A DNA stretch of 64,000 nt from Paenibacillus albiflavus (GCF_004344915.1 NZ_SKFG01000003.1:167153-231152); one strand, 5' to 3'. Counted from the first letter of the stretch, positions 8,880 to 17,794 are shown. The notes: generated by a model from the sequence alone, not told the origin. A program made the numbers and translations.

Positions 8880-10610
8880 ATGGCATTAGACGGACTATTA
8901 CTCCATGCGCTGACACAAGAGCTGCAGATGTGTGTTGGAGGAAGAATAAATAAGATACATCAACCATCAGAACATGATCTCGTATTCCAGATTCGTTCCA
9001 GAGGGTTAAATTTAAAACTATTGATATCGGCAAACCCAACTTATCCTAGAATTCATTTAACAGAAGAGCAATTCCTGAATCCTACGGATGCTCCCATGTT
9101 TTGCATGCTTATGCGCAAGCACTGCGAAAGCGGCACTATTCAAGCGATTGAACAGGTAGGAGCAGAGCGAATAATCCGCATATACGTGAAACAGAGAGAC
9201 GAGCTTGGAGATGAATCACTCAAAGTGATCATTATTGAACTGATGGGGCGCCATAGCAATATTATCCTTACAGACGCTAATACAGGAACGATCCTTGATG
9301 GCATTCATCATGTAACACCTGCGATATCGGCCTATCGGATTGTCATGCCGACCGTCGCCTATGTCGCTCCTCCTGAGCAAAATAAGGAAAATCCATTCTC
9401 CGTATCGAAAGAACGCTTTTATGAGCTAGTGGATGCAAATGGCGTCCCGAGTGAAGAGTTGGTAAATCATTTTAACGGAATAAGTCCACTCGCTGCTAAA
9501 GAAATCGCATTTCGAGCAAATGCAACTGCCGAGAACGTTGATATAGATCGGTTATGGAACGCATTTGCCGAATTAATCGATGATCTGCGCCATAATCGAT
9601 TCACGCCGAATATCACGGAGACAGCTTCTGGCAAGCTATCATATGCCGTGTACAAGCTCTCACATTTAGAAGGGACTAGCCAAGCATTTGAAACCGTGTC
9701 TGCTTGTCTGGAAAGCTTCTATGGAGACAAAGCGGAAAGAGATGTCGTTAAACAGCGCACTAGTGATTTGATGCGATTACTGCAAAATGAAATATCGAAA
9801 AATCGCAAGAAAATCGTTAAGCTCCAAGAAACGCTGGAAGAAGCAAAGGACGCGGATCGTTACCGAATTATGGGTGAGCTTCTGACCGCCTCTTTGCATG
9901 CCGTAAGCAAAGGTGACACAACAATTGAAGTGATCAACTACTACGATGAAGAGCAGAGAACAGTCACGATCCAGCTTGATCCGCTGCTTACGCCATCTGA
10001 GAATGCACAGCGCTACTTCAAGAGGTATACCAAAAGCAAGAACAGCCTCGTTATCGTACAAGAACAAATGGAAGAAGCGAATCAAGAAATTCGTTACTTG
10101 GAGAATTTGCTCCATCAATTGCAAACCGCAAGCCTGCGCGATATTGAGGAAATCCGCGAAGAGCTTGGCGAAGGCGGATATGTACGTCAGCGTGGCAAGT
10201 CCAAAGCGCGAAGCAAGAAGAAGAATGATAAACCAAGCCTTGCCTGCTACACGTCAAGCGAAGGCATTCCGATTTACGTGGGGAAGAACAACAAGCAGAA
10301 TGAATATTTAACCTGCCGCCTAGCTGGTTCATCCGATACTTGGCTGCATACAAAAGATATTCCTGGCTCGCATGTGGTCATACGTGCAGCAGAATATGGC
10401 GAGCCTACGCTCCATGAAGCAGCTATACTTGCAGCTTATTATTCACAAGGCAAAGCATCAAGCAGTGTTCCTGTTGATTTCACGCAAATCAAATATGTAC
10501 ACAAGCCGAATGGCGCTAAGCCTGGCTATGTGATCTACACGAATCAAAAAACACTTTTCATAACACCAGACGAATCAATCGTAAAATCATTGCAAGTAAG
10601 CACAAGATGA
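8880..10610 (+). CDS. rqcH: NFACT-family Rqc2 homologue RqcH (YloA)
   Basis: 576-aa NFACT protein, the ribosome quality control factor that recruits tRNA-Ala to obstructed 50S subunits and makes alanine tails; formerly annotated as fibronectin-binding protein. Visible: NFACT-N ('GGRINKIHQP', 'MLMRKHCESG'), central coiled coil (about 285-435), and NFACT-R ('VGKNNKQNEYLT', 'WLHTKDIPGSHVVIR', 'KPNGAKPGYV'). The B. subtilis D97-R98 motif needed for tail synthesis appears here as E96-R97, a conservative but unusual change. The ATG at 8880 is used because AGGGGTGAGG lies 6 nt upstream, rather than an in-frame GTG at 8868. The stop codon overlaps a partial copy of the post-terminator repeat. Confidence 0.94.
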   Translation: MALDGLLLHALTQELQMCVGGRINKIHQPSEHDLVFQIRSRGLNLKLLISANPTYPRIHLTEEQFLNPTDAPMFCMLMRKHCESGTIQAIEQVGAERIIRIYVKQRDELGDESLKVIIIELMGRHSNIILTDANTGTILDGIHHVTPAISAYRIVMPTVAYVAPPEQNKENPFSVSKERFYELVDANGVPSEELVNHFNGISPLAAKEIAFRANATAENVDIDRLWNAFAELIDDLRHNRFTPNITETASGKLSYAVYKLSHLEGTSQAFETVSACLESFYGDKAERDVVKQRTSDLMRLLQNEISKNRKKIVKLQETLEEAKDADRYRIMGELLTASLHAVSKGDTTIEVINYYDEEQRTVTIQLDPLLTPSENAQRYFKRYTKSKNSLVIVQEQMEEANQEIRYLENLLHQLQTASLRDIEEIREELGEGGYVRQRGKSKARSKKKNDKPSLACYTSSEGIPIYVGKNNKQNEYLTCRLAGSSDTWLHTKDIPGSHVVIRAAEYGEPTLHEAAILAAYYSQGKASSSVPVDFTQIKYVHKPNGAKPGYVIYTNQKTLFITPDESIVKSLQVSTR

Positions 10611-10630
10611 AACGGTTCCACCGTCCTTAC
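10604..10630 (-). repeat. Post-terminator repeat, partial copy F (capA terminator side)
   Basis: The plus strand reads GAAACGGTTCCACCGTCCTTA, close to the outer part of the full repeat at 19564-19590. Only this part and a short junction remain; the AT-rich second hairpin is missing. As in the other copies, it lies just beyond the T-tract of the minus-strand terminator (here capA). It overlaps the rqcH stop codon. Confidence 0.55.
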
Positions 10631-10635
10631 TGAAA

Positions 10636-10684
10636 TAACAAAACCAGCATTCAGAGGATTGCCCTCTTAATGCTGGTTTTTACG
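10636..10684. terminator. Bidirectional intrinsic terminator between rqcH and capA
   Basis: Stem AAAACCAGCATT (10640-10651) / AATGCTGGTTTT (10669-10680) with an inner CAGAGG/CCTCTT helix. T-runs occur on both sides (GGTTTTTACG on plus, TGGTTTTGTTATT on minus), so it can end both convergent transcripts. Confidence 0.85.
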
Positions 10685-10710
10685 TTTCTTCCTAATAATC
10701 GCTATAATCT

Positions 10711-11919
10711 TTATGATTTCGTTGGATTCTCTATCTGAAGTTCTGGCATCCATTGCTTCATTCGTTCTTCAATCGCAGGCTTCAACTTGCCAATACCAGG
10801 CAGCTTCTGCTCTGTAACATAGGATAAAGGGACAATTTGGTATTTACCCCACTTCTGATGATCAATATAAGTCGGCATGAATGATGGATTCTTGACCTCG
10901 ATTGTAACTTTATCCCCCAATTGTACCTTCTCAATCTCAAGGTTAAGGATACCACCGATATAACGATATGGCTCCTGAAGCTCCTGTGCTGCAATAAAGT
11001 TACCTAACGAGTAAATGACGAAAGCTTTGCTACCATCAGCACGCGTAATCCAGTCAACTGGCTGAAGTACATGCGGATGATGACCAAGGATAATATCTGC
11101 ACCTTCATTAGCTGCGAATGTTGCCCAATCCTTCTGCTCTTCATTTGGAACTAACTGATATTCAACTCCAAAATGACAACTTACGACGACGACATCAGCT
11201 AATTCCTTCGCTTTGCGAATTTCCTTACTCATCGTCTCTTTATCCAGTAAAGCAACCAAATACGGTTTGTCTTCAGGGATCGGGATGCCATTGGTACCAT
11301 ACGTATAAGATACGAATGCAACCTTCACACCGTTCTTTTCAATCACTCGTATATGATCACGATCCTCTTGGCTTTCATATGCACCCGTGTACGTCACACC
11401 AATTTGTTTCCAATTGTTGATCGCTGCTCGAACGCCTTTCTCCCTCTTATCCATTGCATGGTTGTTCGCCATTGATACGACATCTACACCGACTGATTTC
11501 AAGGTCTCGCCGATTTCAATTGGACTACCAAACATAGGATAGTCTGAAATCCCGATCTCTTTACCTGCGATAATCGACTCTGAATTGGCAAATGTGATAT
11601 CTGCTTTCTCCAGGTATGGCTTCACTACATCAAACATGGGATCAAAATTATATCCATCACCCTGCGCCGCATCACGATACACCGCTTTATGAAGTAAGAC
11701 ATCTCCAACCGCTGTTAGCGTAATTTTGGATGTAATCGGCACCGGACTTGGTGTTGGAATAGGCGCTGCTGTAGGCTGAGTTGTCTCAGCTGGTGCAGGC
11801 CTTGCACCAGACTGTCCATTCTCCTTAGGAGCTGATGTGCATGCGCCAACAATACTAATAACTGCGATCAATAGGACTACGAGCATACATTTTCTTGATG
11901 ATTTAACTACACGTAACAA
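10711..11919 (-). CDS. CapA-family (PGA_cap) metallophosphatase-fold lipoprotein
   Basis: 402 aa. A lipoprotein signal peptide ends in the lipobox 'IVGAC' with C27 as the lipidated residue, followed by a Pro/Thr-rich tether. The folded part is the PGA_cap domain: 'TAVGDVLLHKAVY', 'ANSESIIAG', 'MANNHAMDKREKGV', 'GHHPHVLQPV', 'VIYSLGNFIAAQ'. The domain is named for the poly-gamma-glutamate protein CapA, but no capB/capC genes are nearby, so a role in capsule is not supported. A TTG start at 11919 is used because the next ATG would remove the positively charged signal peptide start. It follows galU by 24 bp, probably the same transcript. Confidence 0.88.
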   Translation of the reverse strand: MLRVVKSSRKCMLVVLLIAVISIVGACTSAPKENGQSGARPAPAETTQPTAAPIPTPSPVPITSKITLTAVGDVLLHKAVYRDAAQGDGYNFDPMFDVVKPYLEKADITFANSESIIAGKEIGISDYPMFGSPIEIGETLKSVGVDVVSMANNHAMDKREKGVRAAINNWKQIGVTYTGAYESQEDRDHIRVIEKNGVKVAFVSYTYGTNGIPIPEDKPYLVALLDKETMSKEIRKAKELADVVVVSCHFGVEYQLVPNEEQKDWATFAANEGADIILGHHPHVLQPVDWITRADGSKAFVIYSLGNFIAAQELQEPYRYIGGILNLEIEKVQLGDKVTIEVKNPSFMPTYIDHQKWGKYQIVPLSYVTEQKLPGIGKLKPAIEERMKQWMPELQIENPTKS

Positions 11920-11943
11920 TTCCCCACCATCTTCACTTTTAGG

Positions 11944-12825
11944 TTAAATTTTCTGTTTCCATTGCTCGGACAAGCGCAATAAATAATCCTGCAGCTGCGG
12001 CCTCAGGTCATCACGTTTGAGTGCAAGCTCAATTGTAGCTTCTATGTAACCAAGCTTATCCCCAACATCATATCGCTGTCCTTCAATAGAATAGGTAACC
12101 ATTTGATGCTGACTATTCAGTACACGAAGTGCGTCCGTCAACTGAATTTCGCCGCCTCTTCCTGGTTCACATTTCTCTAGAATACCAAAAATTTCGGGCT
12201 CAATAATATATCTTCCAATAACTGCTAGATTAGAAGGTGCATTATCTTGCGCAGGCTTCTCCACAAGATCCGAGATGCGTCTATAAGCATCCACTTGCGG
12301 GGCAGGAGAAATAATGCCGTACTTACTGACATCTTCCCATGGAACTTCTTGCACCGCAATGACCGATGTCTCTACCTCATCATATAGATCGATCATGCTT
12401 CTAAGACATGGTGGATTCGCCTCAATAATATCGTCACCAAGCAGCACAGCAAATGGCTCATTTCCAATAAACTTGCGAGCACAATAGATGGCATGACCTA
12501 GCCCAAGCGGTTCTTTTTGGCGGATATAGTGTATATCAGCTAAATTAGAAACCATCTGCACCTGATCTAACAGTTGAAGTGAATCTTTCTCCTTCAGCAA
12601 AGTCTCCAGTTCAATCGACTTGTCAAAATGATCCTCAATTGCCCGCTTACTGCGCCCAGTAACAATAATAATATCTTCGATTCCTGATTGGATCGCTTCT
12701 TCCACAATGTATTGAATTGCAGGCTTATCTACGATCGGCAGCATTTCCTTTGGTTGAGCTTTGGTAGCTGGCAAGAACCTTGTTCCTAAACCAGCAGCTG
12801 GAATAATCGCTTTACGAATTTTCAT
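11944..12825 (-). CDS. galU: UTP-glucose-1-phosphate uridylyltransferase
   Basis: Makes UDP-glucose from UTP and glucose-1-phosphate for cell wall polymers and glycolipids. The nucleotidyltransferase signature '[20 protein letters not shown]' is at the N-terminus, followed by '[11 protein letters not shown]', '[12 protein letters not shown]', 'VLLGDDI' and 'GEIQLTDAL'. The ATG at 12825 has GAGGAGG upstream and gives 293 aa, the usual length; upstream in-frame starts lack a binding site. It lies between the PHP gene and the capA-like gene with short gaps, likely one operon. Confidence 0.95.
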   Translation of the reverse strand: MKIRKAIIPAAGLGTRFLPATKAQPKEMLPIVDKPAIQYIVEEAIQSGIEDIIIVTGRSKRAIEDHFDKSIELETLLKEKDSLQLLDQVQMVSNLADIHYIRQKEPLGLGHAIYCARKFIGNEPFAVLLGDDIIEANPPCLRSMIDLYDEVETSVIAVQEVPWEDVSKYGIISPAPQVDAYRRISDLVEKPAQDNAPSNLAVIGRYIIEPEIFGILEKCEPGRGGEIQLTDALRVLNSQHQMVTYSIEGQRYDVGDKLGYIEATIELALKRDDLRPQLQDYLLRLSEQWKQKI

Positions 12826-12863
12826 TGAGCTATTCCTCCTCATCCATTCTATACATGTAATAT

Positions 12864-13703
12864 TTATATCCCAATCAGTTGATCAAGAACCGTTATGGAA
12901 ATTCTTCTTGCACCCACTTCACCGTGGAACATTTCTCCTTCTCTTGCACCGTGAAAATCTGAACCCGCTGTAACAATCAAGTTATGTTGAGCAGCAATTT
13001 GTTGATATCGTGCTTCGTCCCGAGGACTATGATCGGAATGATATACTTCAATTCCATCAACCCCTTGTCCGATAATTTCTATAACAAGCTCATCATTCTT
13101 ATAGAGCCCAGGATGTGCTAATACGGCTGCCCCTTTGGCTTCATGAATCCAGTTAATCGCCGTTTGCGGAGATATCCGCGGCGGATTCACATATGCAGCA
13201 CCACCAGTTCCGAGCAATCGTTCAAACGCTTCGTTAACCGAGGCCACATAACCTTTCTTCACCAATAACTGAGCGATATGAGGTCTACCAATCGTATCTC
13301 CATCCTGCTTAATATCACTTACGAGCTCAGTTACTTCTTCAAGTGTAATGTCCATACCGAGCTGCTGCAGCTTCTCAATCATCATCGTATTTCGCAGCTG
13401 TCTTGTGTCTCTGATCTCAGCTAGTCGACTGAGCAGCACTTCATCTGTGATATCGATAAAATAGCCCAGCACATGAATATCCTGTCCACAAGCAACGGTC
13501 GAAATTTCGATGCCCGGAACGACTCTTATGCCGATCCGCTCTCCCTCTTTCATCGCTTCCTCTACTCCAGAGACTGTATCATGATCGGTAATTGCTATTG
13601 CTGCTAGCCCTGCCTCTTTAGCCAACTGAACATTCATGGATGGTGAATTCATTCCGTCAGATGCTGTAGTGTGTGTATGTAAATCGGCCATCCCTATCCC
13701 CAT
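12864..13703 (-). CDS. PHP-domain phosphoesterase (YciV/RNase AM-like)
   Basis: 279 aa with the four PHP metal-binding motifs: '[11 protein letters not shown]', '[10 protein letters not shown]', 'PGIEIST' and 'VTAGSDFHG', plus '[11 protein letters not shown]'. This architecture matches the YciV/TrpH family, whose E. coli member is RNase AM, a 5'-to-3' exonuclease that also dephosphorylates 3',5'-bisphosphonucleotides. The substrate here is not determined. Two starts are possible, ATG at 13703 and ATG at 13691; neither has a strong binding site. It appears to head the PHP-galU-capA transcript. Confidence 0.85.
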   Translation of the reverse strand: MGIGMADLHTHTTASDGMNSPSMNVQLAKEAGLAAIAITDHDTVSGVEEAMKEGERIGIRVVPGIEISTVACGQDIHVLGYFIDITDEVLLSRLAEIRDTRQLRNTMMIEKLQQLGMDITLEEVTELVSDIKQDGDTIGRPHIAQLLVKKGYVASVNEAFERLLGTGGAAYVNPPRISPQTAINWIHEAKGAAVLAHPGLYKNDELVIEIIGQGVDGIEVYHSDHSPRDEARYQQIAAQHNLIVTAGSDFHGAREGEMFHGEVGARRISITVLDQLIGI

Positions 13704-13764
13704 ACCATAACCCCATTTCTGCTAAATAAGTAAATATATTCTACTTTTTTCTATCATCTACAAT

Positions 13765-13773
13765 ATTATACCA
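13765..13773 (-). promoter_or_regulatory. Extended -10 promoter for the PHP-galU-capA transcript
   Basis: On the minus strand TGGTATAAT (TG-N-TATAAT) occurs 62 bp before the first ATG of the PHP gene. The -35 region (TTCTTG) is weak, which fits an extended -10 promoter. Confidence 0.45.
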
Positions 13774-13790
13774 GAATGTCTTTGAAACCA

Positions 13791-13834
13791 AGAATAAAGT
13801 TATAACACAAAAGTTATAAATTCTATAATACTAA
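13791..13834 (-). repeat. Post-terminator repeat, partial copy D
   Basis: Contains GTTATAAATTCTATAATACT, identical to the second half of the full copy at 19564-19663, preceded by a diverged first arm. The first hairpin with its GC-rich part is missing. It lies directly beyond the terminator of the 13897-14334 gene. Confidence 0.6.
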
Positions 13835-13860
13835 AGAAGAGCACGCTTTAAGCGTACCCC
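13831..13860 (-). terminator. Weak intrinsic terminator after the 13897-14334 gene
   Basis: Short stem ACGCT/AGCGT (13843-13855) followed on the minus strand by CTCTTCTTTAG. The stem is small, so efficiency may be low. Confidence 0.4.
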
Positions 13861-13896
13861 TCACTTTGATAGCTATCAATCTATGATATAGCAATC

Positions 13897-14334
13897 TTAT
13901 TTGCGTTTGCGACCACTTTTGATTAATGTCATTCTTCGAGAATGTCTGAGCCATGAATAGTAAGTTCTCAGATCTCTAAGTTCAAGCGATTCCGATAGCT
14001 TTCCTAAGAAGGTTACAATGATCATCTTATGTAAGGGATTTCCAATGAGATCGGTTTCATTCTCCATAGCGCTAAATTCAGCGACCACGACTAAATCGTC
14101 TTCAATTAGAAACACTTCTTTTTCATTCTTATAATAGGGAGTTATTTTCGATTCTTTGAGCTTGTCCCACACATAATCACAGATGTCATCTACTTCGCCG
14201 CCCTTAATGGCAATTCGTTCGTTCCACCTATCTTTGGCATGATGTGTAACTACGACATCTGCTACCAGATAGTTGTCAAGCACTGCGAAAAAAGGCTCAT
14301 AGGTGCTCCATCGGACCGTTTTGCGATCCTTCAT
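13897..14334 (-). CDS. Uncharacterised protein with HxxxR motif
   Basis: 145 aa, no family recognised with confidence. A central 'VVVTHHAKDRWNERI' (H31-H32, R36, E39-R40) followed by a helix and beta strands resembles the HAxxRxxER pattern of small RelE-like and DUF4258-type proteins, but the C-terminal half is longer and basic ('RHSRRMTLIKSGRKRK'). No antitoxin-like partner is adjacent, so a toxin assignment is not made. AAGGGAG lies 9 nt before the ATG, so it is translated. It forms a single-gene unit with its own weak terminator. Confidence 0.7.
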   Translation of the reverse strand: MKDRKTVRWSTYEPFFAVLDNYLVADVVVTHHAKDRWNERIAIKGGEVDDICDYVWDKLKESKITPYYKNEKEVFLIEDDLVVVAEFSAMENETDLIGNPLHKMIIVTFLGKLSESLELRDLRTYYSWLRHSRRMTLIKSGRKRK

Positions 14335-14451
14335 ATCTATTACTCCCTTCCTAGGTGATAGGACTATAATACTATTGTATATATTACCTTAATGTTCTAA
14401 ATATTTTCAATATTTTTATGAGAATCCGCTTCATTGCAGTATAATACCTAT

Positions 14452-14478
14452 AAAAAAACTACCTGCGTCTGCAGGTAG
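14452..14478 (-). terminator. Intrinsic terminator after ylbG
   Basis: Perfect 8-bp stem CTACCTGC (14459-14466) / GCAGGTAG (14471-14478), loop GTCT, followed by seven T on the minus strand. Confidence 0.85.
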
Positions 14479-14527
14479 CTACTTGAGTAAATAGGTATTT
14501 CACCTTTTCAATAATTGCCATTCTAAA

Positions 14528-14806
14528 CTACAAGGTGTAAAATCTAGTTTTGTCAGGGATATCAGAGCTGTACTCCGTTTTAATTTCATTACGGTAGGAG
14601 CGCTCAACCTTTTTAACATAAGGGAGCTTCTGCAATTGCTTAAGTGTGTCTTCCAAACGTTCGGCGTGCACATATAGTACGATATAATGCATACGTTTGG
14701 AAACATAATGAACTGTTCCGTAACGCTCAAAATTTTTGGCGGTCTTAAGATCATTGACCCAAATTATGATGCCGCTGCGATCAGTGAACAATATGATCAT
14801 CCTCAT
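14528..14806 (-). CDS. ylbG: YlbG family protein (DUF2129)
   Basis: A small protein with the YlbG core 'GIIIWVNDLKTAKNFERYG' and 'VHYVSKRMHYIVLYV'. Function is unknown; in B. subtilis ylbG is next to ylbF. Here an asparaginase gene on the other strand separates the two. The start is ambiguous: ATG at 14806 or 14800, or TTG at 14791, which has GAGG 9 nt upstream and would begin MFTDRSG, closest to the family pattern. Confidence 0.85.
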   Translation of the reverse strand: MRMIILFTDRSGIIIWVNDLKTAKNFERYGTVHYVSKRMHYIVLYVHAERLEDTLKQLQKLPYVKKVERSYRNEIKTEYSSDIPDKTRFYTL

Positions 14807-14835
14807 TTCATCTCAAAAATTGGAGTTGATTATTT

Positions 14836-15843
14836 ATGTCACAGTCTGAACTGACTGTCCGTGTCTTGCGTGGACAACTGACTGAATGTATTCATCACGG
14901 TCATTTAGTCGTCGTAAACGAGCAAGGAGATATTCTCCATTCTGCAGGCGAGCCAACTTATGTAACCTATGCACGATCTACGGCTAAGCCCCTGCAAGCT
15001 ATTCCTGTCATCGAATCTGGAGCTGCTGATCACTATCATTTTACAGAAGAAGAACTGGCTCTATTCTGCGCTTCTCATAGCGGTGAAGAGGCTCACACCA
15101 CAACAGCTTCTCAAGTATTAAATAAAATCGGATTAGGCGCCGAGCACCTGCAATGCGGTGTACATGAACCATTCCATTCGGCAACTACTGCCTATATGCG
15201 TGAACATCAAATTAAACCTTCTGCTCTTCATAATAACTGTTCTGGGAAGCATTCTGCAATGCTTGCGCTTGCAACTCATCTTCAAGTACCAATCGATAAC
15301 TATTTATCAATCCATCATCCCGTACAACAGCTTATGCTTCAAACCGTATCTGACATGAGCGGTGTTCCTGCTAATCAAATCGTAATCGGAATCGATGGCT
15401 GCGGCGTTCCCGTCTTTGGTCTCGGACTCCATCAGCTTGCTCGCGCTTACGCTACGCTTGGCAATCCTGTTCATCTCAGCGATACAAGAGCAAATGCTTG
15501 CCGCCAGATCATTCATGCCATTGCAAACTATCCGCTCTATCTCGGAGGAAGCGATCGTTTTGACACCGCACTTATTCGTGTAACCAAAGGCAGAATCATC
15601 GGAAAACTGGGAGCCGAAGGCGTGTATGCTGTTACTATTCCTGAGAAGGGATTAGGGATTGCGCTCAAAATCGAAGATGGAGCTAAACGAGCGATGCATC
15701 CTGCTATCATAGAAGCGCTCGTCCAGCTCGACCTTCTAACTGCTGAAGAGCAAGTGGAGCTTCAAAACTTCCATCATCCGATCGTGAAGAACTGGCAAGG
15801 CACTGTCGTCGGATCTATTGAAGCAACTGTTAAGCTAAGCTAG
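14836..15843 (+). CDS. Asparaginase (AnsA/Rhizobial type II family, PF06089)
   Basis: 335 aa. The pattern 'ARSTAKPLQAIPVIESGAAD', 'FCASHSGEEAH', 'HNNCSGKHSAMLALA' and 'IGIDGCGVPVFGLGL' is that of the thermolabile Rhizobium etli-type L-asparaginase family, unrelated to E. coli AnsB. It would hydrolyse asparagine to aspartate and ammonia. No signal peptide, so it acts in the cytosol. The ribosome binding site (TTGGAG, 11 nt from the ATG) is weak. It lies divergent from ylbG and convergent with ylbF, interrupting that usual pair. Confidence 0.88.
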   Translation: MSQSELTVRVLRGQLTECIHHGHLVVVNEQGDILHSAGEPTYVTYARSTAKPLQAIPVIESGAADHYHFTEEELALFCASHSGEEAHTTTASQVLNKIGLGAEHLQCGVHEPFHSATTAYMREHQIKPSALHNNCSGKHSAMLALATHLQVPIDNYLSIHHPVQQLMLQTVSDMSGVPANQIVIGIDGCGVPVFGLGLHQLARAYATLGNPVHLSDTRANACRQIIHAIANYPLYLGGSDRFDTALIRVTKGRIIGKLGAEGVYAVTIPEKGLGIALKIEDGAKRAMHPAIIEALVQLDLLTAEEQVELQNFHHPIVKNWQGTVVGSIEATVKLS

Positions 15844-15859
15844 TGTGATACATGGTCCG

Positions 15860-16294
15860 CTAGCCGCAGCTTTTGCAGCCGCCAGAACAGCCTTTGGCTG
15901 TCAGCATTTTATTGCCCGGTACTTTAATCGTATCAGACACTGAATGTGCAATCGTTTCTGATATCGAATATAACAGTTCATCCAAGCGGTCTTCTGCAGT
16001 TTTAAAGCGGAGGACTGCTTTATTATTATCCATTAAATTCTGAACCTCCTGCACGTGCTGAAGACCTTCATGATAATTAGGGTGAAAATGACCAAATCGT
16101 TCGCATTCCTCGAACCGTTCTTTTGCCTTGGCAAACAGCTTAATGAGCTCTTGTGCTTCTGCGTCGTTGTCCACAGCTTGCTTCCAATATAAATAATCGG
16201 CCAATTCGGCGGATGTATTAATCATATCTCCTAAGTCATAGGCATGCAGCAAAATGGAGGACATATCGAGAGCTGCTGCTTCTTCCATACTCAT
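15860..16294 (-). CDS. ylbF: RicF/YlbF-family regulator with C-terminal cysteine cluster
   Basis: 144 aa helical YlbF/YmcA-family protein. In B. subtilis RicA-RicF-RicT form a complex that carries [4Fe-4S] clusters and is needed for RNase Y-dependent mRNA maturation and for competence, sporulation and biofilm phosphorelay output. The C-terminus 'KGCSGGCKSCG' supplies C136, C140 and C143, consistent with cluster binding. The body has the conserved helix 'NYHEGLQHVQEVQNLMDNN'. The gene ends 17 bp from the convergent asparaginase stop; no separate terminator is evident. Confidence 0.88.
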   Translation of the reverse strand: MSMEEAAALDMSSILLHAYDLGDMINTSAELADYLYWKQAVDNDAEAQELIKLFAKAKERFEECERFGHFHPNYHEGLQHVQEVQNLMDNNKAVLRFKTAEDRLDELLYSISETIAHSVSDTIKVPGNKMLTAKGCSGGCKSCG

Positions 16295-16362
16295 GACACG
16301 TCACCATCCTTTACAATTGTGTATGTTTCTCCAATATCATACCATACATTGTAAAGAGTTTG

Positions 16363-16518
16363 TCACTGATTTGTTTTGGGAGAAGTTTGGTCTCCTAGCT
16401 CTGACATATAGGCTACGAGTGCAACTTCACGACCAGTCTCTGCCTTGAGCTTATTTTCGAATTGCTTGATTTCTTGCACAACCGATTCATCCAGCCGCGC
16501 AACTTTGTAATGTCCCAT
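16363..16518 (-). CDS. Small uncharacterised protein, 51 aa
   Basis: A minus-strand frame starting MGHYKVARLDESVVQEIKQF and ending 'TSPKTNQ'. AAGGAGGGG lies 6 nt before the ATG, one of the best binding sites in the window, so translation is likely. It is short, charged and predicted mostly helical, with 'LKAETGREVALVAYM' in the middle. No family recognised. It lies upstream of ylbF in the same direction (68 bp gap) and may be co-transcribed. Confidence 0.72.
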   Translation of the reverse strand: MGHYKVARLDESVVQEIKQFENKLKAETGREVALVAYMSELGDQTSPKTNQ

Positions 16519-16551
16519 TCTTTCCCCTCCTTTCCTTGACTAGTATTCCCT

Positions 16552-16591
16552 GAAAAAAAGAAAACGCACCTTCATGGATTGAAGATGCGTT
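16552..16591 (-). terminator. Intrinsic terminator after the M20 amidohydrolase gene
   Basis: Stem AACGCA/TGCGTT and CTTCA/TGAAG (16563-16591, one internal mismatch) followed by TTTTCTTTTTTT on the minus strand. Confidence 0.85.
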
Positions 16592-16606
16592 AATTGTAAA
16601 TTTGAA

Positions 16607-17794
16607 TTATGCAATAACTTGCATCCGATCAAGTGCCATCGCTAGCAGCAGTTTAGCGCCGTTCAGCATAGCCCGTTCGTCAAAATCAAATCGCGGATGG
16701 TGATGTGGATAAACAATCCCCTGCTCCTCATTGCCTGCACCTACAAACATAAAGCATCCAGGTACTTGCTGCAAATAATAAGCAAAGTCCTCACCAGCCA
16801 TCATTTGGGGTGATTCAAGCACTTGTGCCTGATCAACAACCTGCTGCCCTACACGCTTAAAGCGTTCCGCCTCTCCCGCATGGTTAATGACAGGCGGGTA
16901 GCCGCGATTATACTCAAACCGATAATCCGCATGAAACATCTTGCAAGTCCCTGCAATAACCTCTTCCATTCTTGTACTTACGAGTTCAAGTACATCTGGA
17001 TGGAATGTACGTACTGTACCGATCATCGAGGTGCTCTCTGCGATAACATTGAAGCCAGTACCACCATTAATTGTACCTACACTTATAACACAGGACTCCG
17101 TTGGGTCGACATTTCGAGAAACAATCGACTGCAGATTGACGACGATATGCGAGCTTACAACAACCGCATCAACAGTCTGATGAGGCAGACCGCCATGTCC
17201 ACCCTTGCCGTTTACCTCAATTTTGAATTCGTCGGATGCCGCCATGATGGCACCACTGCGTGAGCTTATCGTACCATAAGGCAATAGACTCCATAGATGT
17301 ACCCCATAGATCGCGTCAACACCATCTAGTACGCCATCTTGAATCATAGGGTTAGCTCCACCAGGAGAAATTTCTTCCGCATGCTGAAAAATAAGCACGA
17401 AATTACCAGGCAGTTGTTCCTTCTGATCCGCAAGTACTTTGGCGATTGCTAATAAGGATGAAGTATGCCCATCATGACCACAAGCATGCATAACGCCTGG
17501 AACTGTAGAAGCATATTCACAAGACTTCAGATCCTGAATTGGAAGCGCATCCATATCCGCTCTTAAAGCAACCGTGATGCCGCTGGTCTTTCCTCCACTA
17601 ATTTTGGCGACAACACCGTTGCCACCTACATGCTCACGCACTTCATATCCATAGCTGCGCAGCTTATCCGCAATGAAAACAGGAGTCGCTTTCTCCATAA
17701 AAGACAATTCAGGATATTGATGAAGATGTCTGCGCCATCCTACCATTTCGTCGTACATTTCCTCAAGCTGAGCATATAACTTATCGCGTAGCAT
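16607..17794 (-). CDS. M20-family amidohydrolase (IAA-amino acid hydrolase/N-acyl hydrolase type)
   Basis: 395-aa zinc metallopeptidase of the M20D group. Metal and catalytic motifs are 'RADMDALPI', 'HACGHDGHTS', 'FQHAEEISPGGA', and 'MAGEDFAYYLQQVPG'. The dimerisation insert contains 'NGKGGHGGLPHQTVDAV'. Family members remove acyl groups from amino acids or N-acetyl-diaminopimelate; substrate cannot be read from sequence, and no dapD is nearby. ATG at 17794 chosen (GGGGGAGA, 7 nt) over TTG at 17797. Divergent from the YugN-like gene. Confidence 0.9.
   Translation of the reverse strand: MLRDKLYAQLEEMYDEMVGWRRHLHQYPELSFMEKATPVFIADKLRSYGYEVREHVGGNGVVAKISGGKTSGITVALRADMDALPIQDLKSCEYASTVPGVMHACGHDGHTSSLLAIAKVLADQKEQLPGNFVLIFQHAEEISPGGANPMIQDGVLDGVDAIYGVHLWSLLPYGTISSRSGAIMAASDEFKIEVNGKGGHGGLPHQTVDAVVVSSHIVVNLQSIVSRNVDPTESCVISVGTINGGTGFNVIAESTSMIGTVRTFHPDVLELVSTRMEEVIAGTCKMFHADYRFEYNRGYPPVINHAGEAERFKRVGQQVVDQAQVLESPQMMAGEDFAYYLQQVPGCFMFVGAGNEEQGIVYPHHHPRFDFDERAMLNGAKLLLAMALDRMQVIA

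Noticed and set aside
10711..11919. Poly-gamma-glutamate capsule locus
   Set aside because: Only a CapA-fold lipoprotein is present; capB, capC and capE are absent and neighbours are galU and a PHP gene.
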